64,000 bases of DNA from an uncultured Pelagibacteraceae bacterium (GTDB lineage: Bacteria; Pseudomonadota; Alphaproteobacteria; Pelagibacterales; Pelagibacteraceae), in assembly GCA_902627935.1 (NCBI GenBank), contig CACOLA010000002.1, positions 186,001-250,000 of the forward strand, given 5' to 3'. Below, piece by piece: positions 46,082 to 53,771 of the stretch. The translations under genes were made by a program, and so were the position numbers. The notes beneath the pieces were generated by a model, which was not told the origin of the DNA, searched no databases, and worked only from the letters and a program-made list of their open reading frames with translations. Position 1 is the first letter of the stretch, and each line of letters begins with the position of its first letter.

Positions 46082-46780
46082 ATGCATATTCTTTTAACCC
46101 GACCATTAGAGGATTGTTCTGAAATAATTCAAAAATTTCAATCATTAGGCCATAACGTTTCTCATCTACCCTTGATAAGAGTTGATAAAGTGAATTATGA
46201 TTTGAATGTTCTCTCAGATTTTAAAGGCATAATTTTTACAAGTGCAAATGCAATAAAATTTTTAGAAACAAAAAAAATAGATAAAAATCTTCTTTGTTTT
46301 TGTGTGGGTGGAGCAACAGAAAAAAAGGCGAGGAGTTATGGTTTTCAAAATGTAATAGCTGCTGAAGGAAATGTCGAGAATCTTAAAGAACTTATTTTAC
46401 AGAATTTTGATAAAAAAAAAGGAAAATTAATTTACGTAAGTGGAAAAAAAATTTCAATTAATCTTGACCAGCAATTGTTGAAAGAAGGTTACAATATAAA
46501 AAGAGTCATCAATTATTCTGCCATACATAATCAAAAATTTGATGAAAATTTTATCAAGTCACTAAAGTCTTATATGCCAGATATAGTTTTTGTTTACTCT
46601 CAAAACAGTGCTGAAAGCTTTTTGAAATTTATTAAGGTTTATCAATCGGAAAACCTATGGAAGAATACAAATTTAATGTGTATAAGCGAGAAAACCTCAT
46701 CAATTTTAAACGAAATAAAGTGGAAAAAGATATTTCTTTTTAATCCTGGTGAAGAAGATTTTTTGTTATATAAAATTTAA
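46082..46780 (+). CDS. hemD: Uroporphyrinogen-III synthase
   Basis: 232 residues. It cyclises hydroxymethylbilane with D-ring inversion. The family is weakly conserved; ILLTRPLEDCSEI at the start, IIFTSANAIKFL, FCVGGATEKKARSYGF and SQNSAESFLKF fit the two-domain HemD fold. It is one base after hemC, which makes the assignment secure. Product feeds HemE (10.9 kb). Confidence 0.9.
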   Translation: MHILLTRPLEDCSEIIQKFQSLGHNVSHLPLIRVDKVNYDLNVLSDFKGIIFTSANAIKFLETKKIDKNLLCFCVGGATEKKARSYGFQNVIAAEGNVENLKELILQNFDKKKGKLIYVSGKKISINLDQQLLKEGYNIKRVINYSAIHNQKFDENFIKSLKSYMPDIVFVYSQNSAESFLKFIKVYQSENLWKNTNLMCISEKTSSILNEIKWKKIFLFNPGEEDFLLYKI

Positions 46781-46782
46781 TT

Positions 46783-47868
46783 ATGGAATTATTTAATAAT
46801 TTTTCTGAAATTTTTCTATCAGTTTGGAATAAAGGAATTTTAGGAGTAGATATTTTTCAAATATTAATTGGAATAGGAATTTTTTTAATATTTTTAGTTT
46901 TTAGAGGTTTAATTAGCAAACTTATAATTAAGAAATTAGAAATTATCTCTAAAAGAACCACAAACAAACTAGACGATACTTTCGTTCAAGCATTAATTGG
47001 TCCTGCTAGATTTTTACCAATTGTTTTAGGTTTTTTTATAGCAAGTTATTATATGACTTTCTCAATTGAAGGTCGAGAAGTAGTCGATACAATTAATAGA
47101 ACTTTAATTACTATTTTGATTTTTTGGGTAATTCATCAAATAATAGAGCCAATATCCTACATTCTAAGTGGATTAGATAGATTATTAACTAGAGAGCTTA
47201 TTGGTTGGATCATAAAATCTTTGAAAATCCTAATTTTTATCTTAGGACTTGCCGCAGTTCTTGAATTATGGGGAATCAAAATTGGACCAATTATTGCAGG
47301 TCTTGGATTATTTGGAGTGGCTGTTGCTTTAGGTGCACAAGATTTATTTAAAAATTTAATTTCAGGAATTTTAGTTTTGGTTGAAAAAAGATTTAAAATC
47401 GGTGATTGGATTTCTGTTGAAGGTATCATCGAGGGTATTGTTGAAAAAATTGGTTTTAGATCCACAACAATAAGAAAATTTGATAAATCTTTAGCAATTA
47501 TTCCTAACTTTCAATTCGCAGAAAATGCTGTCATAAATGTTAGTGAAACATCTAATTGGTTAATAAGTTGGATTATAACTCTTCAGTATGACACTACTGT
47601 AGACCAATTAAAAATTATACGAAATGAGATTGAAGATCATATAAATTCAAGTGAGGATTATAACACCTCAATAGGTGTTGCTGTAAGAGTAGATAAATTT
47701 TCTGATAGTTCAATTGATATGTATGTCAGGTGTTTTACAAAATCAAATAGTTGGAATAATTGGTTAACAGTTAAAGAAAAACTTGCAATTGAAATTAAAC
47801 AGATTGTAGAAAAAAATGGTGCATCATTTGCTTTCCCAAGTCAGTCTATTTATGTTGAAAAAAAATGA
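46783..47868 (+). CDS. MscS-family mechanosensitive channel
   Basis: 361 residues. It has four or five membrane segments, with pore-helix region GPIIAGLGLFGVAVALGAQDLFKNLISG (about residues 166-193, split here) and the beta domain after KRFKIGDWISVEGIIEGIV. Such channels release solutes on hypo-osmotic shock. It follows hemD by 2 bases and overlaps yggT by 4 bases. Confidence 0.93.
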   Translation: MELFNNFSEIFLSVWNKGILGVDIFQILIGIGIFLIFLVFRGLISKLIIKKLEIISKRTTNKLDDTFVQALIGPARFLPIVLGFFIASYYMTFSIEGREVVDTINRTLITILIFWVIHQIIEPISYILSGLDRLLTRELIGWIIKSLKILIFILGLAAVLELWGIKIGPIIAGLGLFGVAVALGAQDLFKNLISGILVLVEKRFKIGDWISVEGIIEGIVEKIGFRSTTIRKFDKSLAIIPNFQFAENAVINVSETSNWLISWIITLQYDTTVDQLKIIRNEIEDHINSSEDYNTSIGVAVRVDKFSDSSIDMYVRCFTKSNSWNNWLTVKEKLAIEIKQIVEKNGASFAFPSQSIYVEKK

Positions 47869-48155
47869 TAGCAGTTTTTTATTTAGTTTTACAAATTCTA
47901 AAACTTTATTCTTACGTTGTAATAGCTAATGTCATTATAAGCTGGCTGATTGCATTTAATATTTTAAATACTCAAAATAGATTGGTATATTCAATTTTAG
48001 AGCTAAGTTACAGATTAACAGAACCGATTCTGAACAAAATAAGACGTTTTTTGCCAAATTTAGGTACCCTTGATATTTCACCTATAATTCTTCTGTTATT
48101 GATTTGGTTTATCGAAATGTGTATGAAACTGTACATAGCACCAATAATTTTTTAG
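47865..48155 (+). CDS. YggT-family membrane protein
   Basis: 96 residues with two membrane segments. The signature YRLTEPILNKIRRFLPNLGTLDISP (split, about residues 48-72) contains the family T-[DE]-P-I-L-x-x-I-R-x-x-[LI]-P block. The family is tied to osmotic tolerance and cell shape in some species, mechanism unknown. It overlaps the MscS gene by 4 bases and precedes folD by 8, fitting a membrane-stress pair. Confidence 0.92.
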   Translation: MIAVFYLVLQILKLYSYVVIANVIISWLIAFNILNTQNRLVYSILELSYRLTEPILNKIRRFLPNLGTLDISPIILLLLIWFIEMCMKLYIAPIIF

Positions 48156-48163
48156 GAAACAAA

Positions 48164-49009
48164 ATGATTTTAATTGATGGAAAAAAAGCAGCTGCAGAAT
48201 TAAGAGAGGAATTAAAAAATGAAGTAGCTGAATTAAAGAAAAAATATAACACAGTACCCGGACTAACAGTAATCCTTATAGGAGACATGACCCCAAGTCA
48301 AATTTATGTTCGTAACAAAGAAAAATCAGCTAATGAGGTTGGTTTAAAATCTGAAGTTATTAAATATCCAGATACTGTTGAAGAAAAAATTGTTTTAGAA
48401 AAAATTCAGGAACTCAATAAAGACAAATCTGTTTCAGGAATTTTAGTTCAATTACCATTGCCAAAACATATTGATAAACAAAAGGTAATAGAGACTATTA
48501 CACCTTCAAAAGATGTCGATGGTTTTCATCCAATGAATGTAGGAAACCTCTCATCTGGCTATGAAAGTTCAGTGCCTTGTACACCACTTGGATGTTACCT
48601 TTTAATAAAAAAAATTGAACCAAACTTAAGTGGTAAAAAAGCAGTTGTAGTTGGTCGATCAAATTTAAATGGAAAACCAATGACTCAACTTCTTTTAAAA
48701 GAAAACTGTACAGTGACTATAACTCATTCAAAAACAAAAGATTTAAAAGCTGAATGTTTAGAGGCCGATATAATTGTTGCAGCAGTTGGCATACCTGAAC
48801 TTGTGAAAGGAGATTGGGTAAAAAAAGATACCATTGTTATAGATGTTGGTATTAATAAGACTGACAAAGGTATAGTTGGTGATGTGGATTTTGAACAAGT
48901 TTCAAAAACAGCAAAGGCTTTAACTCCAGTTCCAGGTGGTGTAGGTCCAATGACAATTGCATGTTTATTAAAAAACACAATTGACTGTTTCAAAAGATCG
49001 CAAAATTAA
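48164..49009 (+). CDS. folD: Methylenetetrahydrofolate dehydrogenase / cyclohydrolase FolD
   Basis: 281 residues from the ATG at 48164, 8 bases after yggT; an upstream ATG inside yggT gives a non-family extension. FolD converts methylene-THF to formyl-THF with NADP. VILIGDMTPSQIYVRNKEK contains the catalytic lysine region, GILVQLPLPKHI and PCTPLGCYLLI are conserved, and VVGRSNLNGKP is the NADP-binding loop. SAR11 bacteria make heavy use of one-carbon oxidation, to which FolD contributes. Confidence 0.97.
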   Translation: MILIDGKKAAAELREELKNEVAELKKKYNTVPGLTVILIGDMTPSQIYVRNKEKSANEVGLKSEVIKYPDTVEEKIVLEKIQELNKDKSVSGILVQLPLPKHIDKQKVIETITPSKDVDGFHPMNVGNLSSGYESSVPCTPLGCYLLIKKIEPNLSGKKAVVVGRSNLNGKPMTQLLLKENCTVTITHSKTKDLKAECLEADIIVAAVGIPELVKGDWVKKDTIVIDVGINKTDKGIVGDVDFEQVSKTAKALTPVPGGVGPMTIACLLKNTIDCFKRSQN

Positions 49010-49046
49010 TATTTAAATGATTTATGTTTTTTTGCTAAATTAGGAT

Positions 49047-49250
49047 ATGAAAAGACCAAAATACCCATATAGAATTGCAATTCTTATGGCTTTGCTAACT
49101 ATACCACCTATAGGCGCCACACAGTTAGGATGGTACTTGTACGATCAGCAAACCGGCTTTGATTATGGAATGATTGTAGGTACATTCTCTGTTATATTTG
49201 CTGCTTGGCTGATGTATGAAAAGAATTGGCGAGAGGAAGATGAGGATTAA
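49047..49250 (+). CDS. Unknown 67-residue membrane protein
   Basis: Two hydrophobic helices (about residues 9-28 and 40-57) with a basic start MKRPKYPYR and an acidic end NWREEDED. I do not recognise a family. An AGGAT ribosome-binding sequence precedes the ATG, and the next gene starts 3 bases after the stop, so the two small genes probably form a pair downstream of folD. Confidence 0.7.
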   Translation: MKRPKYPYRIAILMALLTIPPIGATQLGWYLYDQQTGFDYGMIVGTFSVIFAAWLMYEKNWREEDED

Positions 49251-49253
49251 ATT

Positions 49254-49511
49254 ATGGAAAAAATTATTTTTTTTGGATTAGTAATACCTATTTTATTTTT
49301 TGTGCTCTATTTGGGTGGTAATGCCATTATGAAAGGTATGAGTGCAAAAAACTCAAACAAAGAAATTGAAAAAGATAGTGATATCGAAAACTCTATAGAT
49401 GAGGAAATAAAACTAAGTGATGAGATTGATAATTTAAATAAACTTTTAAAGGAGGGTGTTATAACTGAAGAGGAGTTTGAAAAAGCAAAAAAAAAACTTT
49501 TAGATAACTAA
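49254..49511 (+). CDS. Small membrane protein with SHOCT tail
   Basis: 85 residues: one N-terminal membrane helix (residues 3-25), an acidic linker and a SHOCT tail IDNLNKLLKEGVITEEEFEK. The tail closely resembles the C-terminus of the secreted protein at 20738 (LNSLFKSGVLTKEEFEK). Role unknown; SHOCT pairs probably mediate self-association. It ends overlapping the convergent sugar dehydrogenase by 4 bases. Confidence 0.8.
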   Translation: MEKIIFFGLVIPILFFVLYLGGNAIMKGMSAKNSNKEIEKDSDIENSIDEEIKLSDEIDNLNKLLKEGVITEEEFEKAKKKLLDN

Positions 49512-50566
49512 TTCTTTTTCATAAGCCATAATTTATTATCGGCTAAAAAATAAATCATTCCATTTTTAGGATGTACTTGAATATCCCTTATTCTCCCAAT
49601 TTTATTTTTGAAAATAATATCCTCTTTTACATTTGATAAGTCATTAAAAATTAATTTTCTCAAAGATTGGTCTTTAAGAGATGTAATTAGAGCATGTCCA
49701 TTCCATTCGCTAAATTCTTTACCTTTGTAGATAGTTATTGCACTTGTTGCTATAGATGGAACCCAATAATGAATTGCTTTAGTAAAGCCTGGTTTCCATT
49801 TAGGACCAATCGGAATACCCGAGTAATTTGTGCCTCCCCATCCTAAAATTTTCCATCCATAATTTTCTCCTTTTCTAGCTTCACCAAACCAATCTCCACC
49901 TCTAGCACCATGGTTACTCATATAAACCTTTCCATCAAATGGAGATAAAGTTAAACCTTGTGGGTTTCTAATTCCAATTTGATAAATTTCTGGAAGCCAA
50001 TCAGATTTACCCTCGAATTTTGGGTTATCTTTTGGAATACTTCCATCAATATTTATTCTAATAATACTTCCAGGATGTTTTGAAGGATCTTGTGCAATCA
50101 TTCCTTGTCCGCGTTCGCCGGCAGATGCAAAAAGATAATCACCTTTAATAGCTAACCTTGATCCAAAGTGGTATCCTGAGTCAATAGGTGGGTTTGCTTG
50201 AAAAATATTTTTAAAGATTAAATTTTTTTTACTAAATTCTGATTTTGCTATTGAAGTACTTGTTTTCCAATCTCCTCTATTTTCTGAGTAAGAGATATAA
50301 AGAAAATTTTTGTAAAAAAGAATATCTAGAAGACCACCTTGACCGTGTTCAAGAAAATTTAAGTTATGATTTATTATACTAATGTTTTTATTTTTTATAT
50401 TTACTAATTTTATATTCCCGCCTTTTTCGGATATAAGTATGTTATTTTCATCAATAAAAGTTGAGCCCCATGGATCCTCTAGGTCAACAACTTTTATAAA
50501 ATTAAAGTTTTTTGCCTCTAAAATGGTAGGAAAAATAAAGATTAATAATATGAAAAGAATTTTCAT
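49508..50566 (-). CDS. Soluble PQQ-dependent aldose dehydrogenase-like protein
   Basis: 352 residues with a signal peptide (about 18 residues), so periplasmic. The beta-propeller sugar-dehydrogenase family (Asd/YliI, GdhB) is indicated by DLEDPWGSTFIDENNILISEKGG (split), LDILFYKNFLYISYSE, HFGSRLAIKGDYLFAS, YQIGIRNPQGLTLSP and KGENYGWKILGWGG. It would oxidise aldoses at PQQ and pass electrons on. No PQQ synthesis genes are in the window, so cofactor supply is open. It opens the probable light/redox accessory region. Confidence 0.85.
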   Translation of the reverse strand: MKILFILLIFIFPTILEAKNFNFIKVVDLEDPWGSTFIDENNILISEKGGNIKLVNIKNKNISIINHNLNFLEHGQGGLLDILFYKNFLYISYSENRGDWKTSTSIAKSEFSKKNLIFKNIFQANPPIDSGYHFGSRLAIKGDYLFASAGERGQGMIAQDPSKHPGSIIRINIDGSIPKDNPKFEGKSDWLPEIYQIGIRNPQGLTLSPFDGKVYMSNHGARGGDWFGEARKGENYGWKILGWGGTNYSGIPIGPKWKPGFTKAIHYWVPSIATSAITIYKGKEFSEWNGHALITSLKDQSLRKLIFNDLSNVKEDIIFKNKIGRIRDIQVHPKNGMIYFLADNKLWLMKKN

Positions 50567-50571
50567 ATTTA

Positions 50572-50874
50572 CTAAAAAATTACTTCAAAACCCTCAAAGT
50601 CTGGTGGGCCCAAATATAAATCTCTATGTTGGGCAGCATTTTTATGTGCAAGCCTAAAAGCTTCTGATTTTGTCCAGTTTATAAAATCTTCTTTTGACTC
50701 CCATGTGCTATGAGATGAATAAAGAGAGAATTCTTTATTTGTATCACCTTTAATTAAATTAAAATTTTTAAATCCCTTTACACCATCAAGATGTGTGTCT
50801 CTATTTTTCCAAACATCTTCAAATTCTTTTTCTTTACCAAGAACAATTTTAAATCTATTCATTGCTATATACAT
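50572..50874 (-). CDS. Antibiotic-biosynthesis-monooxygenase (ABM)-fold protein, HmoA/IsdG-like
   Basis: 100 residues from the ATG at 50874 (MNRF at 50862 is an alternative). The ferredoxin-like ABM fold is suggested by AMNRFKIVLGKEKEFEDVW, YSSHSTWESKEDFINWTKSE and AFRLAHKN. Relatives degrade haem or oxidise quinol-like compounds. It resembles small haem-degrading Hmo proteins, but the haem-binding residues cannot be confirmed. It lies just downstream of the SDR gene and shares its strand. Confidence 0.78.
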   Translation of the reverse strand: MYIAMNRFKIVLGKEKEFEDVWKNRDTHLDGVKGFKNFNLIKGDTNKEFSLYSSHSTWESKEDFINWTKSEAFRLAHKNAAQHRDLYLGPPDFEGFEVIF

Positions 50875-50881
50875 AATTATT

Positions 50882-51592
50882 TTAAGATAATTTTGATCTA
50901 CCTCCATCAACAGCTATAATTTGCCCAGTAACCCAAGAGCTATCATTAGTAATAAGAAATTTTGCAAGAGAGGCTGAGTCTCTACCTTCACCCAATCTTT
51001 TTAAAGGGTGAGCTTTTGCTATCCCATCAGCTAATGCCTTATTTTTTAACATTGGTTCTGCAATTTTTGAATTTGTTAGACTAGGTGCAATACAGTTTAC
51101 TCTGATGTTTGGAGCAAATTCAGCTGCTAAAGAAACAGTTAATCCTTCAACTGCAGCTTTTGTTGAAGCAATTATTGCATGGTTAGTAAATCCTCTTTGT
51201 GCTGCAACTGTTGAAAACAAAACAACTGAACCATTGTTTTTTTTTAAACTTTCTTGATAACCTTTAATAACTTCAACTGCTGAATAAAGATTAAGTTTCA
51301 TACACTTATTGAAATCTTGCTCACTAACCATTCTTAAAGGTTTTAAATCTATTGAACCAACACAATAAGCTACTCCTTTTATGTCTGAGATATCACTCTT
51401 TACTTTTTCTATGAATCCGTCTTCTAAAACATCAGCAATAGTAAAAGTACAACTTAGTTTTTCTGAGAGACTTTTTGTGTCATTTACGTTTCTACCTACT
51501 AAATGAACATTATTACCAGAATTTACTAGTTGTTCAGCTAAGCTAGATCCGATTGAACCTGTCGCACCAAAAATAAGATATTTTTCTGACAT
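50882..51592 (-). CDS. SDR-family protein lacking the catalytic tyrosine
   Basis: 236 residues with the SDR cofactor loop GATGSIG (residues 9-15), central SVVLFSTVAAQRG with Ser127, and C-terminal WVTGQIIAVDGG. In the place of the usual YxxxK motif the sequence is HAIIASTKAA: Lys145 is present but the residue four before it is Ile141, so the proton-donating tyrosine is missing. It may bind a nucleotide without classic dehydrogenase activity, or use another donor. It is divergent from the photolyase gene across 27 bases. Confidence 0.87.
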   Translation of the reverse strand: MSEKYLIFGATGSIGSSLAEQLVNSGNNVHLVGRNVNDTKSLSEKLSCTFTIADVLEDGFIEKVKSDISDIKGVAYCVGSIDLKPLRMVSEQDFNKCMKLNLYSAVEVIKGYQESLKKNNGSVVLFSTVAAQRGFTNHAIIASTKAAVEGLTVSLAAEFAPNIRVNCIAPSLTNSKIAEPMLKNKALADGIAKAHPLKRLGEGRDSASLAKFLITNDSSWVTGQIIAVDGGRSKLS

Positions 51593-51619
51593 AAAAAATT
51601 TTATTAGTTATATTTAAAT

Positions 51620-53110
51620 ATGAAGTTATTTTTTATACTGGGAAATCAATTATTTCCATCAAAATACTTAGACCGCTTCAAAAAAGACCACCTGTTTTTT
51701 ATGGCTGAAGATTACGAATTATGTACTTATGAAAAACATCATAAACAAAAGATACTTCTTTTTTTATCATCAATGCGTTCTCATGCAGAAAATCTTAAAA
51801 AAGACAAATTCAAACTAGAATATTTAAAAATTGAAGATAAAGAATTTAAGGATGATTATTTAAAAAAATTAAAAAAAATAATTATTTCAAAAAAAATAAA
51901 TGAAATTTCAAGCTTTGAAATTGAAGATAAATTTTTTGAAAAAAAAATAAATCAATTTTTTAAAAAAGAAAAAATTAAATGGAATATTATTCAATCTCCA
52001 ATGTTTTTGAATTCCAGAGATGAATTTAAACAATATCTATCTAAATCAAAAAAACCTTTTATGGCGACTTTCTATAAAGATGTCAGAAAAAAATCAGGAA
52101 TACTAATGGGCTCAGATGGCAATCCAATTGGAGGTAAATGGAGTTTTGATGAGGATAATAGGAATAAATTGCCTAAAAACATATCAATTCCAAAGTTTCC
52201 AAAAATTAATGAAACTAATCATACTAAAAGATTGAAACCAATTATTGAAAAGTTGTTTAAAGATCATCCAGGCAAAACTGAAAATTTTTGGTTAGCTACT
52301 GAATATAATGACGTAGTTAAGCTTTTAAATTTTTTTATAAAAGAAAAATCAAACTTTTTTGGTGATTATGAGGATGCAGTAGATCAAAAAGATAATATTT
52401 TATTTCACAGTGCTTTAAGTCCTTATATTAACTTGGGTTTAATCACACCTGAATTTATTATCAAAAAAGTTTTAGATTTTCATAAAAGTAAAAAAATAAA
52501 ATTAAATTCTTTAGAAGGTTATGTGCGTCAGGTTATAGGATGGAGAGAATTTATGAGGGGAATTTATCAAAGTTATTCAAATGAAATGGAAACTGGAAAC
52601 TTTTTCAAACAAAATCGTAAAATGAAAAAGTCATGGTACGAAGGTACAACTGGTTTACCTCCACTAGATTATGCAATTAAAAATGCTTTAAACCATGGAT
52701 GGTCTCATCACATTGAAAGATTAATGATTTTATCTAACATAATGAATCTTTGTGAAATTAAACCTATCATTGTTTACAAATGGTTTATGGAAATGTTTGT
52801 TGACTCATCTGATTGGGTAATGGTGCCTAATGTTTATGGTATGGGATTATTCAGCGATGGAGGAATATTTGCTACGAAACCATATATCTGTGGATCAAGC
52901 TACTTTATGAAAATGATGGATTTTAAAAAAGGTGATTGGTGCAACATAATGGATGGATTGTATTGGAGGTTTATTGATAGAAATAGAAAATTTTTTTTGA
53001 AAAACCCTAGGTTATCTATGATGGTTAGAATTTTTGATAAAATGAAAAGCGATAGAAAAAAAATAATTCTTCCTGCTGCAGAAAAATTTATTAAACAAAA
53101 TACAATTTAG
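51620..53110 (+). CDS. Cryptochrome/photolyase, FeS-BCP ((6-4) PhrB-like) group, cluster ligands reduced
   Basis: 496 residues. The N-terminal alpha/beta domain (about 1-125, FILGNQLFPSKYL) and FAD domain (YVRQVIGWREFMRGIYQ, NALNHGWSHHIERLMILSN, FVDSSDWVMVPNVYGMG) match prokaryotic (6-4) photolyases that repair UV lesions with light. PhrB binds a [4Fe-4S] cluster through four cysteines; here Cys378 and Cys441 match two of them, but the YCxxC pair is replaced by DFKKGDW, and Cys424 is the only other nearby cysteine. A DUF2256 gene follows, as commonly seen. Confidence 0.9.
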   Translation: MKLFFILGNQLFPSKYLDRFKKDHLFFMAEDYELCTYEKHHKQKILLFLSSMRSHAENLKKDKFKLEYLKIEDKEFKDDYLKKLKKIIISKKINEISSFEIEDKFFEKKINQFFKKEKIKWNIIQSPMFLNSRDEFKQYLSKSKKPFMATFYKDVRKKSGILMGSDGNPIGGKWSFDEDNRNKLPKNISIPKFPKINETNHTKRLKPIIEKLFKDHPGKTENFWLATEYNDVVKLLNFFIKEKSNFFGDYEDAVDQKDNILFHSALSPYINLGLITPEFIIKKVLDFHKSKKIKLNSLEGYVRQVIGWREFMRGIYQSYSNEMETGNFFKQNRKMKKSWYEGTTGLPPLDYAIKNALNHGWSHHIERLMILSNIMNLCEIKPIIVYKWFMEMFVDSSDWVMVPNVYGMGLFSDGGIFATKPYICGSSYFMKMMDFKKGDWCNIMDGLYWRFIDRNRKFFLKNPRLSMMVRIFDKMKSDRKKIILPAAEKFIKQNTI

Positions 53111-53241
53111 TGAAAAAAGAAAATCTTCCTTCTAAAATCTGCATTGTTTGTAAAAGATCTTTTATTTGGCGAAGAAAATGGAAGTTAAATTGGGATAAAG
53201 TTAAGTATTGCTCAAAGAGATGTTCTAGCAAAAAAATATGA
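53110..53241 (+). CDS. DUF2256 small zinc-finger protein
   Basis: 43 residues, missed by length cut-offs. A GTG start shares its G with the photolyase stop (TAGTG) and the stop overlaps the next ATG (ATGA). The sequence carries a four-cysteine pattern CIVCKRSF...WDKVKYCSKRC, the DUF2256 hallmark (C-x2-C...YC-x3-C), and tryptophans FIWRRKWKLNW between. Function is unknown, but DUF2256 genes recur next to photolyase genes in other bacteria, so a role with photolyase is plausible. Confidence 0.88.
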   Translation: MKKENLPSKICIVCKRSFIWRRKWKLNWDKVKYCSKRCSSKKI

Positions 53242-53771
53242 ATTTAGAAAAATATAAATGGAAAAGTAGAATTTTACTTGTTTCTACACCAAATTATAAG
53301 GATCGAATTTATCTAAAGGCAAAAAAAATATATCAAGATAAAATAAAAGATTTTCATAAAAGATATTTAAAATTAATTTGTAAAATTAATAAGAAGAAAA
53401 AATTTTCTATTAATTTAATTGGTTTTGATGGAAAATCTAAAAAGAAAATGAATAAGCTTAATTATAAAATGGTGTTTAAAATTATAGACAAAATGCCACT
53501 AAGTAAAAAATCTATACCGATAAATTTATCACTGTATTCAGACTATAATCCTAAAACTACTACTCAAGGCTTGGGATTTAAAAATAAGGAAAAGGCCCTC
53601 TACACAATCAAAACTATTAAAAATCGCTCAATTAAGTACCAGGTAAATGTCATTGCAACAATGCTGGGTAGAGCAAAGAACCATCCTAACAAAACCGTAG
53701 ATATGGAAGATGCTATAAAAATATTTGATGATTGGATGAAAAAATATAAAAGTAAAAAAAGTGAAAGTTAA
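53238..53771 (+). CDS. DUF4174-like protein with extra C-terminal domain
   Basis: 177 residues, apparently two domains. Residues about 6-70 (KWKSRILLVSTPNYKD ... FSINLIGFDGKSKKKM) resemble DUF4174, a thioredoxin-fold-like family, but with no signal peptide and no CxxC. Residues about 90-170 (LYSDYNPKTTTQGLGFKNKE, VIATMLGRAKNHPNKTVDME) form a second conserved-looking region I cannot name. It is translationally coupled to DUF2256 and to the next gene (11-base overlap), inside the photolyase transcript. Confidence 0.68.
   Translation: MNLEKYKWKSRILLVSTPNYKDRIYLKAKKIYQDKIKDFHKRYLKLICKINKKKKFSINLIGFDGKSKKKMNKLNYKMVFKIIDKMPLSKKSIPINLSLYSDYNPKTTTQGLGFKNKEKALYTIKTIKNRSIKYQVNVIATMLGRAKNHPNKTVDMEDAIKIFDDWMKKYKSKKSES

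Noticed and set aside
48104-48163. Upstream start for folD inside yggT.
   Set aside because: The 20 extra residues are an out-of-frame reading of yggT and do not match FolD.
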